Below, piece by piece: positions 26,001 to 34,648 of a stretch of DNA of 64,000 bases. The notes beneath the pieces are model-generated. The model worked only from the letters and a program-made list of their open reading frames with translations, was not told where the DNA came from and did not search any database. The stretch comes from Spiro-02 sp034114085 (GTDB taxonomy: Bacteria > Spirochaetota > Spirochaetia > Sphaerochaetales > Sphaerochaetaceae): the NCBI GenBank assembly GCA_034114085.1, contig JAXEWB010000056.1:65305-129304 (forward strand). The letters are read 5' to 3'. The position numbers were made by a program, and so were the translations under genes. Positions within the stretch are counted from its first letter, which is position 1. Each line of letters opens with the position of its first letter.

Positions 26001-26792
26001 TTATGATACTAAATGTTGTTTGTATTCACGTAGACGGCGAAAGAAAGTTGCTTCACTCACGTGCAAAGTTTGACAAGCCTGTTGTATGGAGACTTTTCCA
26101 TTGAGATAAGCTGTCATGGTTTCGGTCAGTTTTGGAGCGTCAATTGGAATTTTTTTTCTTCCTCTAAATTTTTCACGGGAGTGTTCAATGCCAAGTTTTT
26201 GGCGGTTCAACTGGTATTTTACACTTTTCACATACAAGGGCATAAGTACTTCGTACAGATATTTTCGATTTCGATCATCAATTGTGAGTTCTTGGGATAT
26301 GAAATCAGTATTGGTACAGATGAACTCCAATAACTTTCGCATGATTGTCTGGTTTCTGTCTCCCAACTCATTGAGACTATCGAAATAAACAATTTTCTTT
26401 GTGGTGTCCTGTGGACTTCGCACCACATACAAGTCATCCCCAGAATACTGCAAGGAAGTACGAATCAACCATTCCAATGGATTCAGATATTCCATGCCGG
26501 CATTGTCGAGAAGTTGCCAAAAATCTTCCCGGTTGGTACTTGGCGTTCGTTCCGAAATAAAGACTGGGATTTTATTTTCTCTGACATATTCGACCTTCTT
26601 CAATTCTAGATCGAGTCCTGGAATTCCTTGAAAGATTTTCGAGGGGATGAATTCAATAATGTTGTAGAACGGGGTAAATATATACTTGAACGTTTCATCC
26701 TCGAACAAAATATATTCGATTTTGCAAGTCTGATAAGTAAAGCCATAATTATCATTGATACAGATAATGCCAGACGTGTGTACTTCTCTCAT
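26001..26792 (-). CDS. Partner protein of HipA-like kinase, with C-terminal helix-turn-helix
   Basis: 263-residue protein of no firm family. The N-terminal part (residues 1-130) begins SGIICINDNYGFTYQ and has a well-formed mixed fold with FIPSKIFQGIPGLDLELKK and ISERTPSTNREDFWQLL. This may correspond to a HipA N-subdomain or HipS-like unit, but similarity is weak. The C-terminus reads GRKKIPIDAPKLTETMTAYLNGKVSIQQACQTLHVSEATFFRRLREY, a clear resolvase-type HTH. The start overlaps the kinase stop by ATGA (26789-26792), so the two are co-translated. Probably a regulator or antitoxin for the kinase. AT-rich compared with the flanking Wadjet genes. Confidence 0.6.
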   Translation of the reverse strand: MREVHTSGIICINDNYGFTYQTCKIEYILFEDETFKYIFTPFYNIIEFIPSKIFQGIPGLDLELKKVEYVRENKIPVFISERTPSTNREDFWQLLDNAGMEYLNPLEWLIRTSLQYSGDDLYVVRSPQDTTKKIVYFDSLNELGDRNQTIMRKLLEFICTNTDFISQELTIDDRNRKYLYEVLMPLYVKSVKYQLNRQKLGIEHSREKFRGRKKIPIDAPKLTETMTAYLNGKVSIQQACQTLHVSEATFFRRLREYKQHLVS

Positions 26793-27652
26793 ATATCCCC
26801 CTTGTGCTTTTTATATGAGTCATTTGGTATTCTCAGAATCTTTTCATAACGGTTGACCAGTATGTGGCTATAGAATTTTCTATGCAGTTCTGAAATGGTT
26901 TCCATGTCCATGATAAACGTGATGATTCTGTCAATGTCCATTCGCTCGCAGATGTCGTTCAGAGCTCGGTTGCATTCTGGAAACGCCAGACTGGAGATGA
27001 CTTCGTAATATGAACTTTTCTTACCATCCAGTTTGATTTGGGATGTCGGGAATTTGAATATTCGTTCATCGGTAGCTTGTCGTGAATTAATAATGGAAAG
27101 CATTTCCCGCTCGTCAATCATCTGCGGAAACATGCAAGAACCATTGTCAAAGATAGGCGCAAGCCGATACCTGTTGTCCTTTTTTAGAAAGCCCCAATTG
27201 CCGCCATGCCGATCAAAATTGCCAATGAGGGCGTCAACAATGAACATTTCCCAAAATAAGGATATGGTTTCTTTGACATCCGTCAATTTCGAGTTGTCTT
27301 TCAGCATCAGCATGATATCCGTGTAGGAATATTGGAATAGGTCTTTATCCTGGTCGAGAGTTGATTCACCTACATCATTGAATGGTACGAACTGTTCATC
27401 AACCCCTATGAAGTTTTTGCATGCGACAACCTGTTGTCCACTGTATGTTCCGAGATACGTTTCTTGTGCATTAAATCCCAAAAATTGAAAAATATGAGAA
27501 CCCAGATACTCGGATATGTGGTTATTCCGTGAGCCAAAAGGTGTCTTTTTCTGAAACTTCAACATATATCGGGACTCGCCAATCTGTATTGCTAGTTTTT
27601 TTTCAGAGCCTCCGTAATATGTCTCTTGTTGTGGATACATTGAGAAATCCAT
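26789..27652 (-). CDS. HipA-like Ser/Thr kinase (CtkA-type, compact)
   Basis: 287-residue kinase. The nucleotide lobe carries KLAIQIGESRYMLKFQKKTP with the probable ATP lysine, and the catalytic loop is DALIGNFDRHGGNWGFL (D-R-H-x-x-N). The metal motif is APIFDNGSCMFP (DFG-like D-N-G). It lacks the N-subdomain of HipA, like the small kinases CtkA and HipT. These phosphorylate host factors such as tRNA synthetases or act as toxins. Good start at ATG 27652. First of a two-gene unit with the HTH partner overlapping its stop. All key residues are present, so it should be active. Target unknown. Confidence 0.8.
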   Translation of the reverse strand: MDFSMYPQQETYYGGSEKKLAIQIGESRYMLKFQKKTPFGSRNNHISEYLGSHIFQFLGFNAQETYLGTYSGQQVVACKNFIGVDEQFVPFNDVGESTLDQDKDLFQYSYTDIMLMLKDNSKLTDVKETISLFWEMFIVDALIGNFDRHGGNWGFLKKDNRYRLAPIFDNGSCMFPQMIDEREMLSIINSRQATDERIFKFPTSQIKLDGKKSSYYEVISSLAFPECNRALNDICERMDIDRIITFIMDMETISELHRKFYSHILVNRYEKILRIPNDSYKKHKGDI

Positions 27653-27689
27653 GTTCTATACCTCAAATCATATGATACCTTGGTTTTGA

Positions 27690-27899
27690 TTAACTATCAA
27701 TAGACTTATTTATATATTTTGATAGTAAAATCAATGTCTTTGGACAAGAACTCTTATATGGTAGAAACTTGGAAAGCAATTCTTGGGATTTTAGCGTCAA
27801 GGTACTCTGTATCGATCCAGGAATGTGTTCAATTTTCTGGTTTGCGGACAAATGCTTGTGATACATACGTTCACACATGGCGATATTGATATTCTGCAT
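27690..27899 (-). CDS. Small hypothetical open frame reading into the right direct repeat
   Basis: 69 codons beginning MQNINIAMCERMY and ending KYINKSIDS within the repeat. No recognised domain and no strong ribosome site. If the two 16-bp repeats recombined and removed the cassette, this frame would continue in phase for 28 codons to a stop at 25893. It may be a leftover of the pre-insertion sequence or non-coding. Confidence 0.25.
   Translation of the reverse strand: MQNINIAMCERMYHKHLSANQKIEHIPGSIQSTLTLKSQELLSKFLPYKSSCPKTLILLSKYINKSIDS
27694..27709. repeat. Right copy of the 16-bp direct repeat flanking the HipA-like cassette
   Basis: Identical to 25978-25993 and 42 bp upstream of the kinase start. 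This copy also contains one arm of an inverted repeat (ACTATCAA with TTGATAGT about 20 bp on), so it could serve as an operator for the partner protein as well as a recombination footprint. Confidence 0.7.
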
Positions 27900-27937
27900 A
27901 GTGATAGCGCCATGCGCCCTGTTTGTTTGCGAATATT

Positions 27938-28108
27938 CTAGCGATGCGACTTGTACGCTGTGATGTACTGATCTTTATCGCATGGTACGGACCAAGGAAC
28001 GAGCGGACAATCCACCATCGCCAACGTTGGATCCAAATCAAGCAACGCAGTGAGGATTTCCGGTACTTTATTCATAGCTTTTTCCCGAAGCCCGCTAACG
28101 CTGACCAT
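27938..28108 (-). pseudogene. jetD remnant (Wadjet nuclease gene, 5' stub)
   Basis: 56-codon frame starting with an ATG inside the end of jetC (MVSVSGLREKAMNKVPEIL...), with a strong GGAGG site six bases upstream, then stopped by TAG at 27938. In Wadjet operons jetD (DUF3322/DUF2220, about 380-400 residues, Toprim-like nuclease) normally starts right here, overlapping jetC. The visible head fits a jetD N-terminus in style (helical start, then a W-x-V-P-C segment) but is too short for a firm family match. No Toprim domain is found in the next 2.7 kb. The call rests mostly on position and coupling. Confidence 0.5.
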
Positions 28109-31100
28109 CGAAATCCTCCACCTTCACACTGACGATCTGCGAACGCCTGCCGTCGGGGCATTCTGTGACATGCACCGTTTTGATGAACGGAAGCACCAGG
28201 TTGCCCTTGTCCAGCGGAGTAATTACCATCAGTTGCAAGTTAAGTTGGCTGAACAGCTGCATCGCATAGCGGCTGTTTTCGTCGTCGATCTTGCTGAACG
28301 CCTCATCGATCAGCACGAACCGGAAGGAACGCGAGGCTCCATCGTCGCTGAACACGTCGAACTGCTTGGCGATAGCGGCGGCGAAGATCGTGTAGGCGAG
28401 CTTCGCCTTCTGCCCGCCGGAAATTCCCGCGCTGTCCTGATAGTAGCGCAACTGGTCGCCGGTGCCCACATCGTATTCCTCGGCTGCGAAAATGAACCAT
28501 CGGCGCACGTCCAGTACCTTCTGGCGGACATCATCCTGCCGGAGGAAACTGAGCAGTGCTTCGACTTGTCTGAAGAATTTGTTCTGGACGTCCAGTTTTT
28601 GCTGGATTGTCAGATTTGATTCCGCGGTAGGATTGGGCATGGCGGCTCTGAGCAGCGCCTTGAGGTTCCTGACCATGTCGTCGGCGTTCTGTTGCTTGCG
28701 GATGCGGATATGGGTCTTCGCCCGGGTGACAGGATCCTGGCTGTAGTTGATTCGCTGGAGGCTGGTGTTGAGGTCTACGATGTTCTCGTCGATCGTCCGT
28801 TGCCAGTTCATCAAAGTCCGGTTGAAGGAGATGACATCTTTTCCGATCAGGCTGGTACGGTAGTTCGCGAACTCCTCCTTGTGCCTGGGTAAATCATCCT
28901 GAAGCAGGTGATCGTACACTTTTCTAAAGGCGGGGATGTCCTGCATGGAGAAGCTGTCGGTTCCCAATTCGAGCAGGTTGCTGGTCCAGTTCGGATATTT
29001 CGTCAACGTATCCTGGCTGGGTTTGCAGAAACTCGACATCAGGTTGATGCACCGGTCCTTGCTGTCGTTGATATCAGTGAGCGCTTGCTGGATCCTATCG
29101 TCCAGGAGCCGCCGGATTTTGTCCGCCGCCTCGTCGAGGTTATCAAGGTTGCTCCAGACATTGGACAACCCATACCGTTCGGAAAATTCGGAGAATTCCT
29201 CGTGCCGGGCATCGACATCGACCTCTTTGAGTAGCTCCGTGCGGTATTTCAGCATCTCTTCATACTGTCCGAGCCTGCCGTCGATTCGCCCCCGTTCGGA
29301 GACGAGATGCTCGCATCTGGCCTTCAGTTCCCGGATCGAGGCGTCAACCTGCTGCAATTGTTTGCGAAGCGCGTCATAATCTCCAAGGCTCAGCTCCAGA
29401 TCGGCGATCTGTGCGTTGAGTTCTTCGATTTCTGCTTCCGGGGAACGGGTGTTGATCGCTTCGTAGGTACGTATCGTACGGATTTCGATGATTGCTTCGA
29501 TTTTCTCCTTGTTTCTAGCTATTTCGCGGGAATCCTCCCTGATCGCCCGGTCCAAATCGTCCATTGCGTTGACGAGGTTGTCCTTGTCCACGACCAGTTG
29601 CTCCCGCTTGCGGGCCGTATCCCAGCCCAAGACATAGATGTCTGAACTCTTTTTCGGGATGGCATGGGCTTTAAAGTAGACTCCATCGCGGGTCAGTTGT
29701 CGGTCACTGTACGCCAGTTCCGTATGGAGCAGTTCATCCAAGCTCTGGACATGGACATGTTTGAACGCCTGCTGGAGATGGGAAAACACCCAGCTACTGT
29801 ATGGATGCCCCTCCTTGACCTCTATCGTACCGCATAGGATGTCCTCGCTGTCGTCGTCCGCGGGCAGAAACTGCTCCTTGGGGATCGCGACATAGGCGAT
29901 GGATACCTTGACCTGGTTCGCCCAAAGGTATTGTCCAACTTTGTTCCTGAGCGAGTGGGGGATCAGCAAAGTCAGCGCGAAATCATGGAGCAGGAGTTCG
30001 ATGCTTTTCCGTTGCGCTTCATACTCCTCCTTCACTTGCATCAGTTCTCCCGCAAAGGGGAGTTCGCTTTCTTCGACGCCAAGCCACTCGCATAGCCCGC
30101 TTCGTTCCTGGAGATATTGTAGGGGGATGTTCGAATCCCGGCCAGCTAGGGCCTGAAGCTGTTCTTCTGTGACGGAAAGTTGCTTCTCAAGGTCCTGGCG
30201 GGTCATCGTTGAGACATTGATATTCTCTTGTAGGCTCTCGTTCCGATCCTCGATCATGTGCTGTTTGCTCGCCAACGAAAAGAGGTTGGCTTCAAAGCCA
30301 TTGTCATCGAACGGCATTTGGAGGTCTATCTTGCGTACTCTCGCCGCATAGAATTCCCGTGTGCTCCGCCGTTCCTGGAGGAGAAGCTGTTTTGCTCCAA
30401 GCGTATTGCGCTTGGCTTCCAATTGACGATACTGTTCGTTCTGATTCAACTGGTCGCGCAGTTCATCCTTGCGGGCTTCCTGGCTTTCCTGAGCCAACTG
30501 CTTTTCCGTCAGTTCCCCGACCACGAGCGAACGTTCCGCCCTGCATTTGTCGATTTCGAATTCAAGGAAGCTTTTCGACTGCCAAGCTTTCCAAAGTTCG
30601 CAGAAATCCTGGTCTTTCTTCGCCGTGCCATATTCAAGCGTTTTTTCACCGAACCGTTGTCCCTCGGAGAGAATCCGGCGCAGTTGTCGGATTTGCTCAT
30701 CATCCTTTTCAATTTCAATCTGCGTATTGTGGAGGTTGACATAGCTCTCGCTGAGGTTCTTGAACTCCGCTTCAAAGTCAACCTCGTCGAGCATATGGTA
30801 ACGTATGAATTCGTTGAGATTCGTCAGGTCTTTCATACCAACGGTCTTGCTGAAGATTTTGAGGGCCTTTTCCCTGGAGCGGAAGCCGACCCGTTCGCCA
30901 AACACCTTGCTGTAGCTGCGGAATGTCTCGAAGAACTGGATGCCCTGTCCGAAATGCTCCGACAATGACGCTTTGTAGGCTTTCAGGTTCGCCGGGTTGA
31001 ATACGCCCGCGGTAGTCTGCAATTGTCTGATGGTGATTGCCTGATCGAACAACGCATAGAGATGCTGCAACGTTCCGCTCTGGTTGTAATAGTGGATTTG

Positions 31101-31505
31101 CAGCAACGTAATCGGCTTTTCAGCTCCTGCGTTGATGAACGTTCCCAGCAGGATGGAATGCGTCGTTTTGTCCCGCAGATAGTCCTTGCTCGCTGAAAAC
31201 TGGTCGTCCTCCTTGTGTGTTGACCAAGCGCCCCGGACATAGCTGTCCATCGTCCGCCCGTCCCGCCCGTCCTTGCCGGAGGATATGTTGTAGCTGACAT
31301 ATTCCATAGGGACGAGCAATGTCAGGACCGCATCGACGATCGTCGTTTTTCCGGAACCATTGCTTCCCGTCAGCAGGGAGTTCTCACCACCAAGTTCCAT
31401 ATGGATGATCCGGTTGTCGAACGTTCCCCAGTTGTAGAGCTCGAATACCGAAAGGCGGTAGCCGGTTTTCTCAATCAGATCGTCGAACAGGAAATCATTC
31501 GCCAT
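28095..31505 (-). CDS. jetC: Wadjet defence ATPase JetC (SMC/MukB-like)
   Basis: 1136-residue SMC-like ATPase, the motor of the Wadjet anti-plasmid complex, which extrudes DNA loops. Walker A is LLTGSNGSGKTTIVDAV at residues about 40-56; long coiled-coil arms cover about 290-950; the ABC signature is SAGISGGQKAKLAYTIF; Walker B is FRFVLIDEAFSKIDDEN; and a MVITPLDK switch follows. I chose ATG 31505 (GGGAGG six bases upstream); it overlaps jetB by 11 bp. The frame is intact. Works with JetA and JetB (kleisin and KITE subunits) and normally the nuclease JetD, which is only a stub here. Confidence 0.92.
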   Translation of the reverse strand: MANDFLFDDLIEKTGYRLSVFELYNWGTFDNRIIHMELGGENSLLTGSNGSGKTTIVDAVLTLLVPMEYVSYNISSGKDGRDGRTMDSYVRGAWSTHKEDDQFSASKDYLRDKTTHSILLGTFINAGAEKPITLLQIHYYNQSGTLQHLYALFDQAITIRQLQTTAGVFNPANLKAYKASLSEHFGQGIQFFETFRSYSKVFGERVGFRSREKALKIFSKTVGMKDLTNLNEFIRYHMLDEVDFEAEFKNLSESYVNLHNTQIEIEKDDEQIRQLRRILSEGQRFGEKTLEYGTAKKDQDFCELWKAWQSKSFLEFEIDKCRAERSLVVGELTEKQLAQESQEARKDELRDQLNQNEQYRQLEAKRNTLGAKQLLLQERRSTREFYAARVRKIDLQMPFDDNGFEANLFSLASKQHMIEDRNESLQENINVSTMTRQDLEKQLSVTEEQLQALAGRDSNIPLQYLQERSGLCEWLGVEESELPFAGELMQVKEEYEAQRKSIELLLHDFALTLLIPHSLRNKVGQYLWANQVKVSIAYVAIPKEQFLPADDDSEDILCGTIEVKEGHPYSSWVFSHLQQAFKHVHVQSLDELLHTELAYSDRQLTRDGVYFKAHAIPKKSSDIYVLGWDTARKREQLVVDKDNLVNAMDDLDRAIREDSREIARNKEKIEAIIEIRTIRTYEAINTRSPEAEIEELNAQIADLELSLGDYDALRKQLQQVDASIRELKARCEHLVSERGRIDGRLGQYEEMLKYRTELLKEVDVDARHEEFSEFSERYGLSNVWSNLDNLDEAADKIRRLLDDRIQQALTDINDSKDRCINLMSSFCKPSQDTLTKYPNWTSNLLELGTDSFSMQDIPAFRKVYDHLLQDDLPRHKEEFANYRTSLIGKDVISFNRTLMNWQRTIDENIVDLNTSLQRINYSQDPVTRAKTHIRIRKQQNADDMVRNLKALLRAAMPNPTAESNLTIQQKLDVQNKFFRQVEALLSFLRQDDVRQKVLDVRRWFIFAAEEYDVGTGDQLRYYQDSAGISGGQKAKLAYTIFAAAIAKQFDVFSDDGASRSFRFVLIDEAFSKIDDENSRYAMQLFSQLNLQLMVITPLDKGNLVLPFIKTVHVTECPDGRRSQIVSVKVEDFDGQR

Positions 31506-32454
31506 CACGTACCTCCCGTTTATCGCCGTTGCCCATGCTTTCCTCGGCCCCTCCCTCGAATTTACTGGGGGTATCGCCAGGTTCCCCGTCAAGGTCGCCG
31601 GCTGTCGCTGTTGATCGGGAAAGGGGGGCGGATGCCTCCATGGTGCCTTCCGCAGTTTCTTCTTTCGTATCAGTCGCGCGAGTCTCCGTCGTCATCGACA
31701 TTTCATCCAAGGTAGGGAGAATGGACTCAAACGCGCTTTCATCGATATCCTCTACAGCCGGTTCATCGTCCAACGAGAAGAAAGTCTCCTCCTGCATTTT
31801 CGGCTGCGTCGTTTCAACGATTCTTCGCTGTGGCGGGGCGGCAGGTTCTCCATTACCGGCAAGCTCCTCAAGTCTGCGCTTGAATTCCACGAAGAAATCC
31901 TTGGTCACTCGCGCACGTATGATATTGCGCAATTCATATCGGCGGTTCGATTTGTAAAGTTCGCTTTCCTGATCGCTCATGCCCTGTGGCCTGCGTTCCC
32001 GGATCAACCCCTGCTCGGAAAGGTCGGACAGGGCCTTCGCGATGGCGTCCTGGAATTTCGTCTGGTCGGTATTGGCGCCGGGCCAGCAGGCTTGGGCGAG
32101 TTCCCTGACCTGTTCTTCGGTAATGATGCAGAACGGAGTGTCGCTGCCGTTACCGTCGAATTTTTCCAATTCATCATACAGAATTACCAAGACCAACGAT
32201 TGCTCGAATGTGACGGGGATCCTGCGAATCAGCTTCGGCAAGGTATCACCATCTCCCTCTGGAGCGTCGAACTGGCGGATGAATGCATATCCGAGGTCCC
32301 TGTTGAGGACGAGTTCCAGTCCAATCTTGGACAGATATGCGCTGATTTCCTGCTGATAGTTGCACAACGAAGCGAACAGCTCCGTCTCCTCCGCAAACAG
32401 GGGCTTCTGCATTACGTGGATGCAGGCCGCCGCCCAACTATTAGTTTTCTCCAT
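31495..32454 (-). CDS. jetB: Wadjet component JetB (DUF4194, KITE-like)
   Basis: 319-residue protein; residues 15-205 match DUF4194 (winged-helix KITE subunit analogous to MukE): EISAYLSKIGLELVLNRDLGYAFI, RRIPVTFEQSLVLVILYDEL, FQDAIAKALSDLSEQGLI, YELRNIIRARVTKDFF. The last third is acidic and low-complexity, a probably disordered tail. Overlaps jetA by 14 bp and jetC by 11 bp, so the three are one translational unit. Confidence 0.9.
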   Translation of the reverse strand: MEKTNSWAAACIHVMQKPLFAEETELFASLCNYQQEISAYLSKIGLELVLNRDLGYAFIRQFDAPEGDGDTLPKLIRRIPVTFEQSLVLVILYDELEKFDGNGSDTPFCIITEEQVRELAQACWPGANTDQTKFQDAIAKALSDLSEQGLIRERRPQGMSDQESELYKSNRRYELRNIIRARVTKDFFVEFKRRLEELAGNGEPAAPPQRRIVETTQPKMQEETFFSLDDEPAVEDIDESAFESILPTLDEMSMTTETRATDTKEETAEGTMEASAPLSRSTATAGDLDGEPGDTPSKFEGGAEESMGNGDKREVRDGE

Positions 32455-33934
32455 AGATGATCACCTTCGGTATGGTCACCACGGTAGGGCGACCGTCGGG
32501 ATATGAATGGAAGAGAAGTGTTTCCTCTTCATACGGGTCTATGCTTTTCTGGTCAGTGTCCATCTTCATGACCATGGTCAGGTACTTCAGCAACTCTTCA
32601 AGGCCGAACTGTAGCGGGAAGCGTTCGACGATGGTCGCCAGCGTGAAGGTCGGGTATTGTTTCCTCAGGATGTCGATATGCTCCCTGAGCGTCGTGGTGG
32701 AAATGCCCTGTCCGGCGAATACTTGGTTGAAGACATCTTCCGAGGAAGCTTCCTGTTCCTCATAGTTTGTTACGGAATGCTTCATTTTCGCCGGGGGTGG
32801 CACGAGGGGGCGGGAGAATGTCGAATCAAGGGAAAGTCGCCCGTCGGCCTCCATCCATGTTCCCTTCGGCACTGTGCCGAGGGTCGCGCACATCGCCTTG
32901 ACCTCCCTGCTCAGTTCCTGCATCTGCTGGTATTCCCCGCTGGCATAGCGGAGCAATATTCTCCGAAGGCGTGATGAAAGCATATGGTTTTCTTCGTTGA
33001 CGTTCCGGCCTTCCTCATACAACCGGTCCTCCAGCCCCTTGAGGAAGGTGAAGTCCCAGTCAAGGTCCAGTTCATTGATTCGTTGTTCCAATGCCTTGAT
33101 TTGCTGGTACAATGTGTTTTCTTCATCTTCCAGCGTCAGATATCCCCAGAAGGCGTCGAAGCTCTGTCCTTGCGGTGAACTTGAAATCGCGGACTGCCCC
33201 TCCATCGTATATTGGAGGATATCGCCCCTGCTGTCCGTCGCTTCCAATTGTTTTTTACAGATTTGCAGGAACAGCCTGTGGTTGTTGTCCTTCAGTTGTC
33301 TGAAATCGCTCAGCAGCGCCTTGCATTGTCGTTCAAGCTCTTCTATGCGTTCCTGAATCTGGACCTTTGTGAAGGTCGGCGCAACTCCCTGCTCCTCGAT
33401 GGCAAGTATTTCATCCTGTAACGCCTGTTGCTTTGCCTTGAGCGTCTGGATACGTTCGCGGGGGTCGTCGGTCGTCTTTTCTTCCAGCTCATTGATTTGG
33501 TGGATGATGGAAGAAAAACGGCTGTCCGTCCCGACGATACCCTTCGTGCTGTTGTCTATGTCTTCCAGGTAGCGGAACAGCCTGCTCACTCCAGCCGAGA
33601 GCGTAATGATTTCCTGCACGCTTTCATTGTAGGATCTGAGTAGATATCCTTTCTGGCACCAGGCGTTCACCGCCGCTTTCGCCTTGACCTTGTCGTCCAG
33701 TCCCAGATCGGCCGTATCCTGTAGCTCCAAAGTCTCGGAGGCAACGTCATTCGCGTTGAAATACCTCTCCAGCAGTGCGAGGAACCGGTCCTGTTCCATG
33801 CTGGTCTCGTCGAGATTGCCGAACACCTGGTAGAGGAACGCGATGATTGCATTGGCGTTCCGCGCGTGAAGCAGCTTCAGCCCGCTGTTGGTATCGATAA
33901 GTGTCTGGATGTATTCTTGCGTGATATCTGTCAT
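32441..33934 (-). CDS. jetA: Wadjet component JetA (DUF3375, kleisin-like)
   Basis: 497-residue DUF3375 protein, the kleisin (MukF-like) subunit. The N-terminal winged-helix part includes LIDTNSGLKLLHARNANAIIAFLYQVF and the middle is coiled coil (about residues 150-330). The C-terminal winged helix follows (TLREHIDILRKQYPTFTLATIVERFPLQFGLEELLKYL). ATG 33934 has AGGGAA upstream. First gene of the jetABC operon; a terminator separates it from the XRE gene upstream. Confidence 0.9.
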   Translation of the reverse strand: MTDITQEYIQTLIDTNSGLKLLHARNANAIIAFLYQVFGNLDETSMEQDRFLALLERYFNANDVASETLELQDTADLGLDDKVKAKAAVNAWCQKGYLLRSYNESVQEIITLSAGVSRLFRYLEDIDNSTKGIVGTDSRFSSIIHQINELEEKTTDDPRERIQTLKAKQQALQDEILAIEEQGVAPTFTKVQIQERIEELERQCKALLSDFRQLKDNNHRLFLQICKKQLEATDSRGDILQYTMEGQSAISSSPQGQSFDAFWGYLTLEDEENTLYQQIKALEQRINELDLDWDFTFLKGLEDRLYEEGRNVNEENHMLSSRLRRILLRYASGEYQQMQELSREVKAMCATLGTVPKGTWMEADGRLSLDSTFSRPLVPPPAKMKHSVTNYEEQEASSEDVFNQVFAGQGISTTTLREHIDILRKQYPTFTLATIVERFPLQFGLEELLKYLTMVMKMDTDQKSIDPYEEETLLFHSYPDGRPTVVTIPKVIIYGEN

Positions 33935-33984
33935 GAAATATTCCCTGCGCAAGTATAAAGGCTATGGAGAGGTCTTGGAAGATG

Positions 33985-34010
33985 AAAAACACCGATTTCA
34001 TGGTGTTTTT
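33985..34010 (-). terminator. Hairpin terminator between the XRE gene and jetA
   Basis: Perfect 9-bp stem AAAAACACC / GGTGTTTTT with an 8-base loop, ending in a T run on the minus strand (and on the plus, because the arm is A-rich). It sits 73 bp beyond the XRE stop and 51 bp before the jetA start. It should end XRE transcription or act as an attenuator for jetABC. Confidence 0.6.
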
Positions 34011-34082
34011 TGGCAAAATCATGAAAAACGGGAGAGAACGGAAGATAGGTGAATCTTCTGTCCTGAATATGTGGTCATGAGT

Positions 34083-34454
34083 TCATTTCTTCTTTTTTCG
34101 CGAAGGTTCTTGCCCTGCGACCGGCGCCGCCATGTAGCTCAGTACCGGTTCCAATGCGTTGAGCTGGTTTTCATCCATCGCCCGTATCGTGTTGATGAGG
34201 TGGATTACCTGGGGTGGATCCAGATCATCGTCATAATCCTCGTAGACGTCGACGCCCTTCACCAGCCATTCTACGGATACCCCCAGGATGTTGGCGATCC
34301 TCTCGGCATCATCTACCGCAGGGTATCGGTTCCAACGTATCCAGTTTGAAATCGTAGAACGTGGAATCTCAGTGAGTCTCGCGATGTCCGCCATACGGAG
34401 GCCCGTTGTTTCCAATGCCACGTATACTCGTTGCCAAAATTCTATCACGAACAT
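34083..34454 (-). CDS. XRE-family transcriptional regulator
   Basis: 123-residue protein. Residues 5-60 form an XRE helix-turn-helix (LRMADIARLTEIPRSTISNWIRWNRYPAVDDAERIANILGVSVEWLVKG). The remainder is an acidic linker (YEDYDDDLDPP) and a short helical tail ending in a lysine run, with no catalytic domain. It lies immediately upstream of jetABC on the same strand, so it may control the Wadjet operon; no operator was identified to prove it. Confidence 0.8.
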   Translation of the reverse strand: MFVIEFWQRVYVALETTGLRMADIARLTEIPRSTISNWIRWNRYPAVDDAERIANILGVSVEWLVKGVDVYEDYDDDLDPPQVIHLINTIRAMDENQLNALEPVLSYMAAPVAGQEPSRKKKK

Positions 34455-34648
34455 ACATATAAACGGTCATTTCATCATGATGTTGCATATGGGAACAAAA
34501 CTTGTATCCATGCGGAAAAGTTTTCATTTGAAAACGGTCTTTGCACGGCGTTGACGATAAAGAAAACAGATCCTCTACAAAAGCAGGACAGAACTCACTG
34601 TGCCGATGGGTGTACAGGGCATTCGGAGACGAAGAAACCTGTCTGCGA

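Noticed and set aside
27923..28132. Plus-strand open frame of 69 codons overlapping the jetC end
   Set aside because: It is antisense to jetC and the jetD stub, with no domain and no ribosome site.
30125..30145. tRNA-like T-loop sequence GTTCGAATCC
   Set aside because: It lies inside the jetC coding frame, with no acceptor stem or anticodon arm around it.
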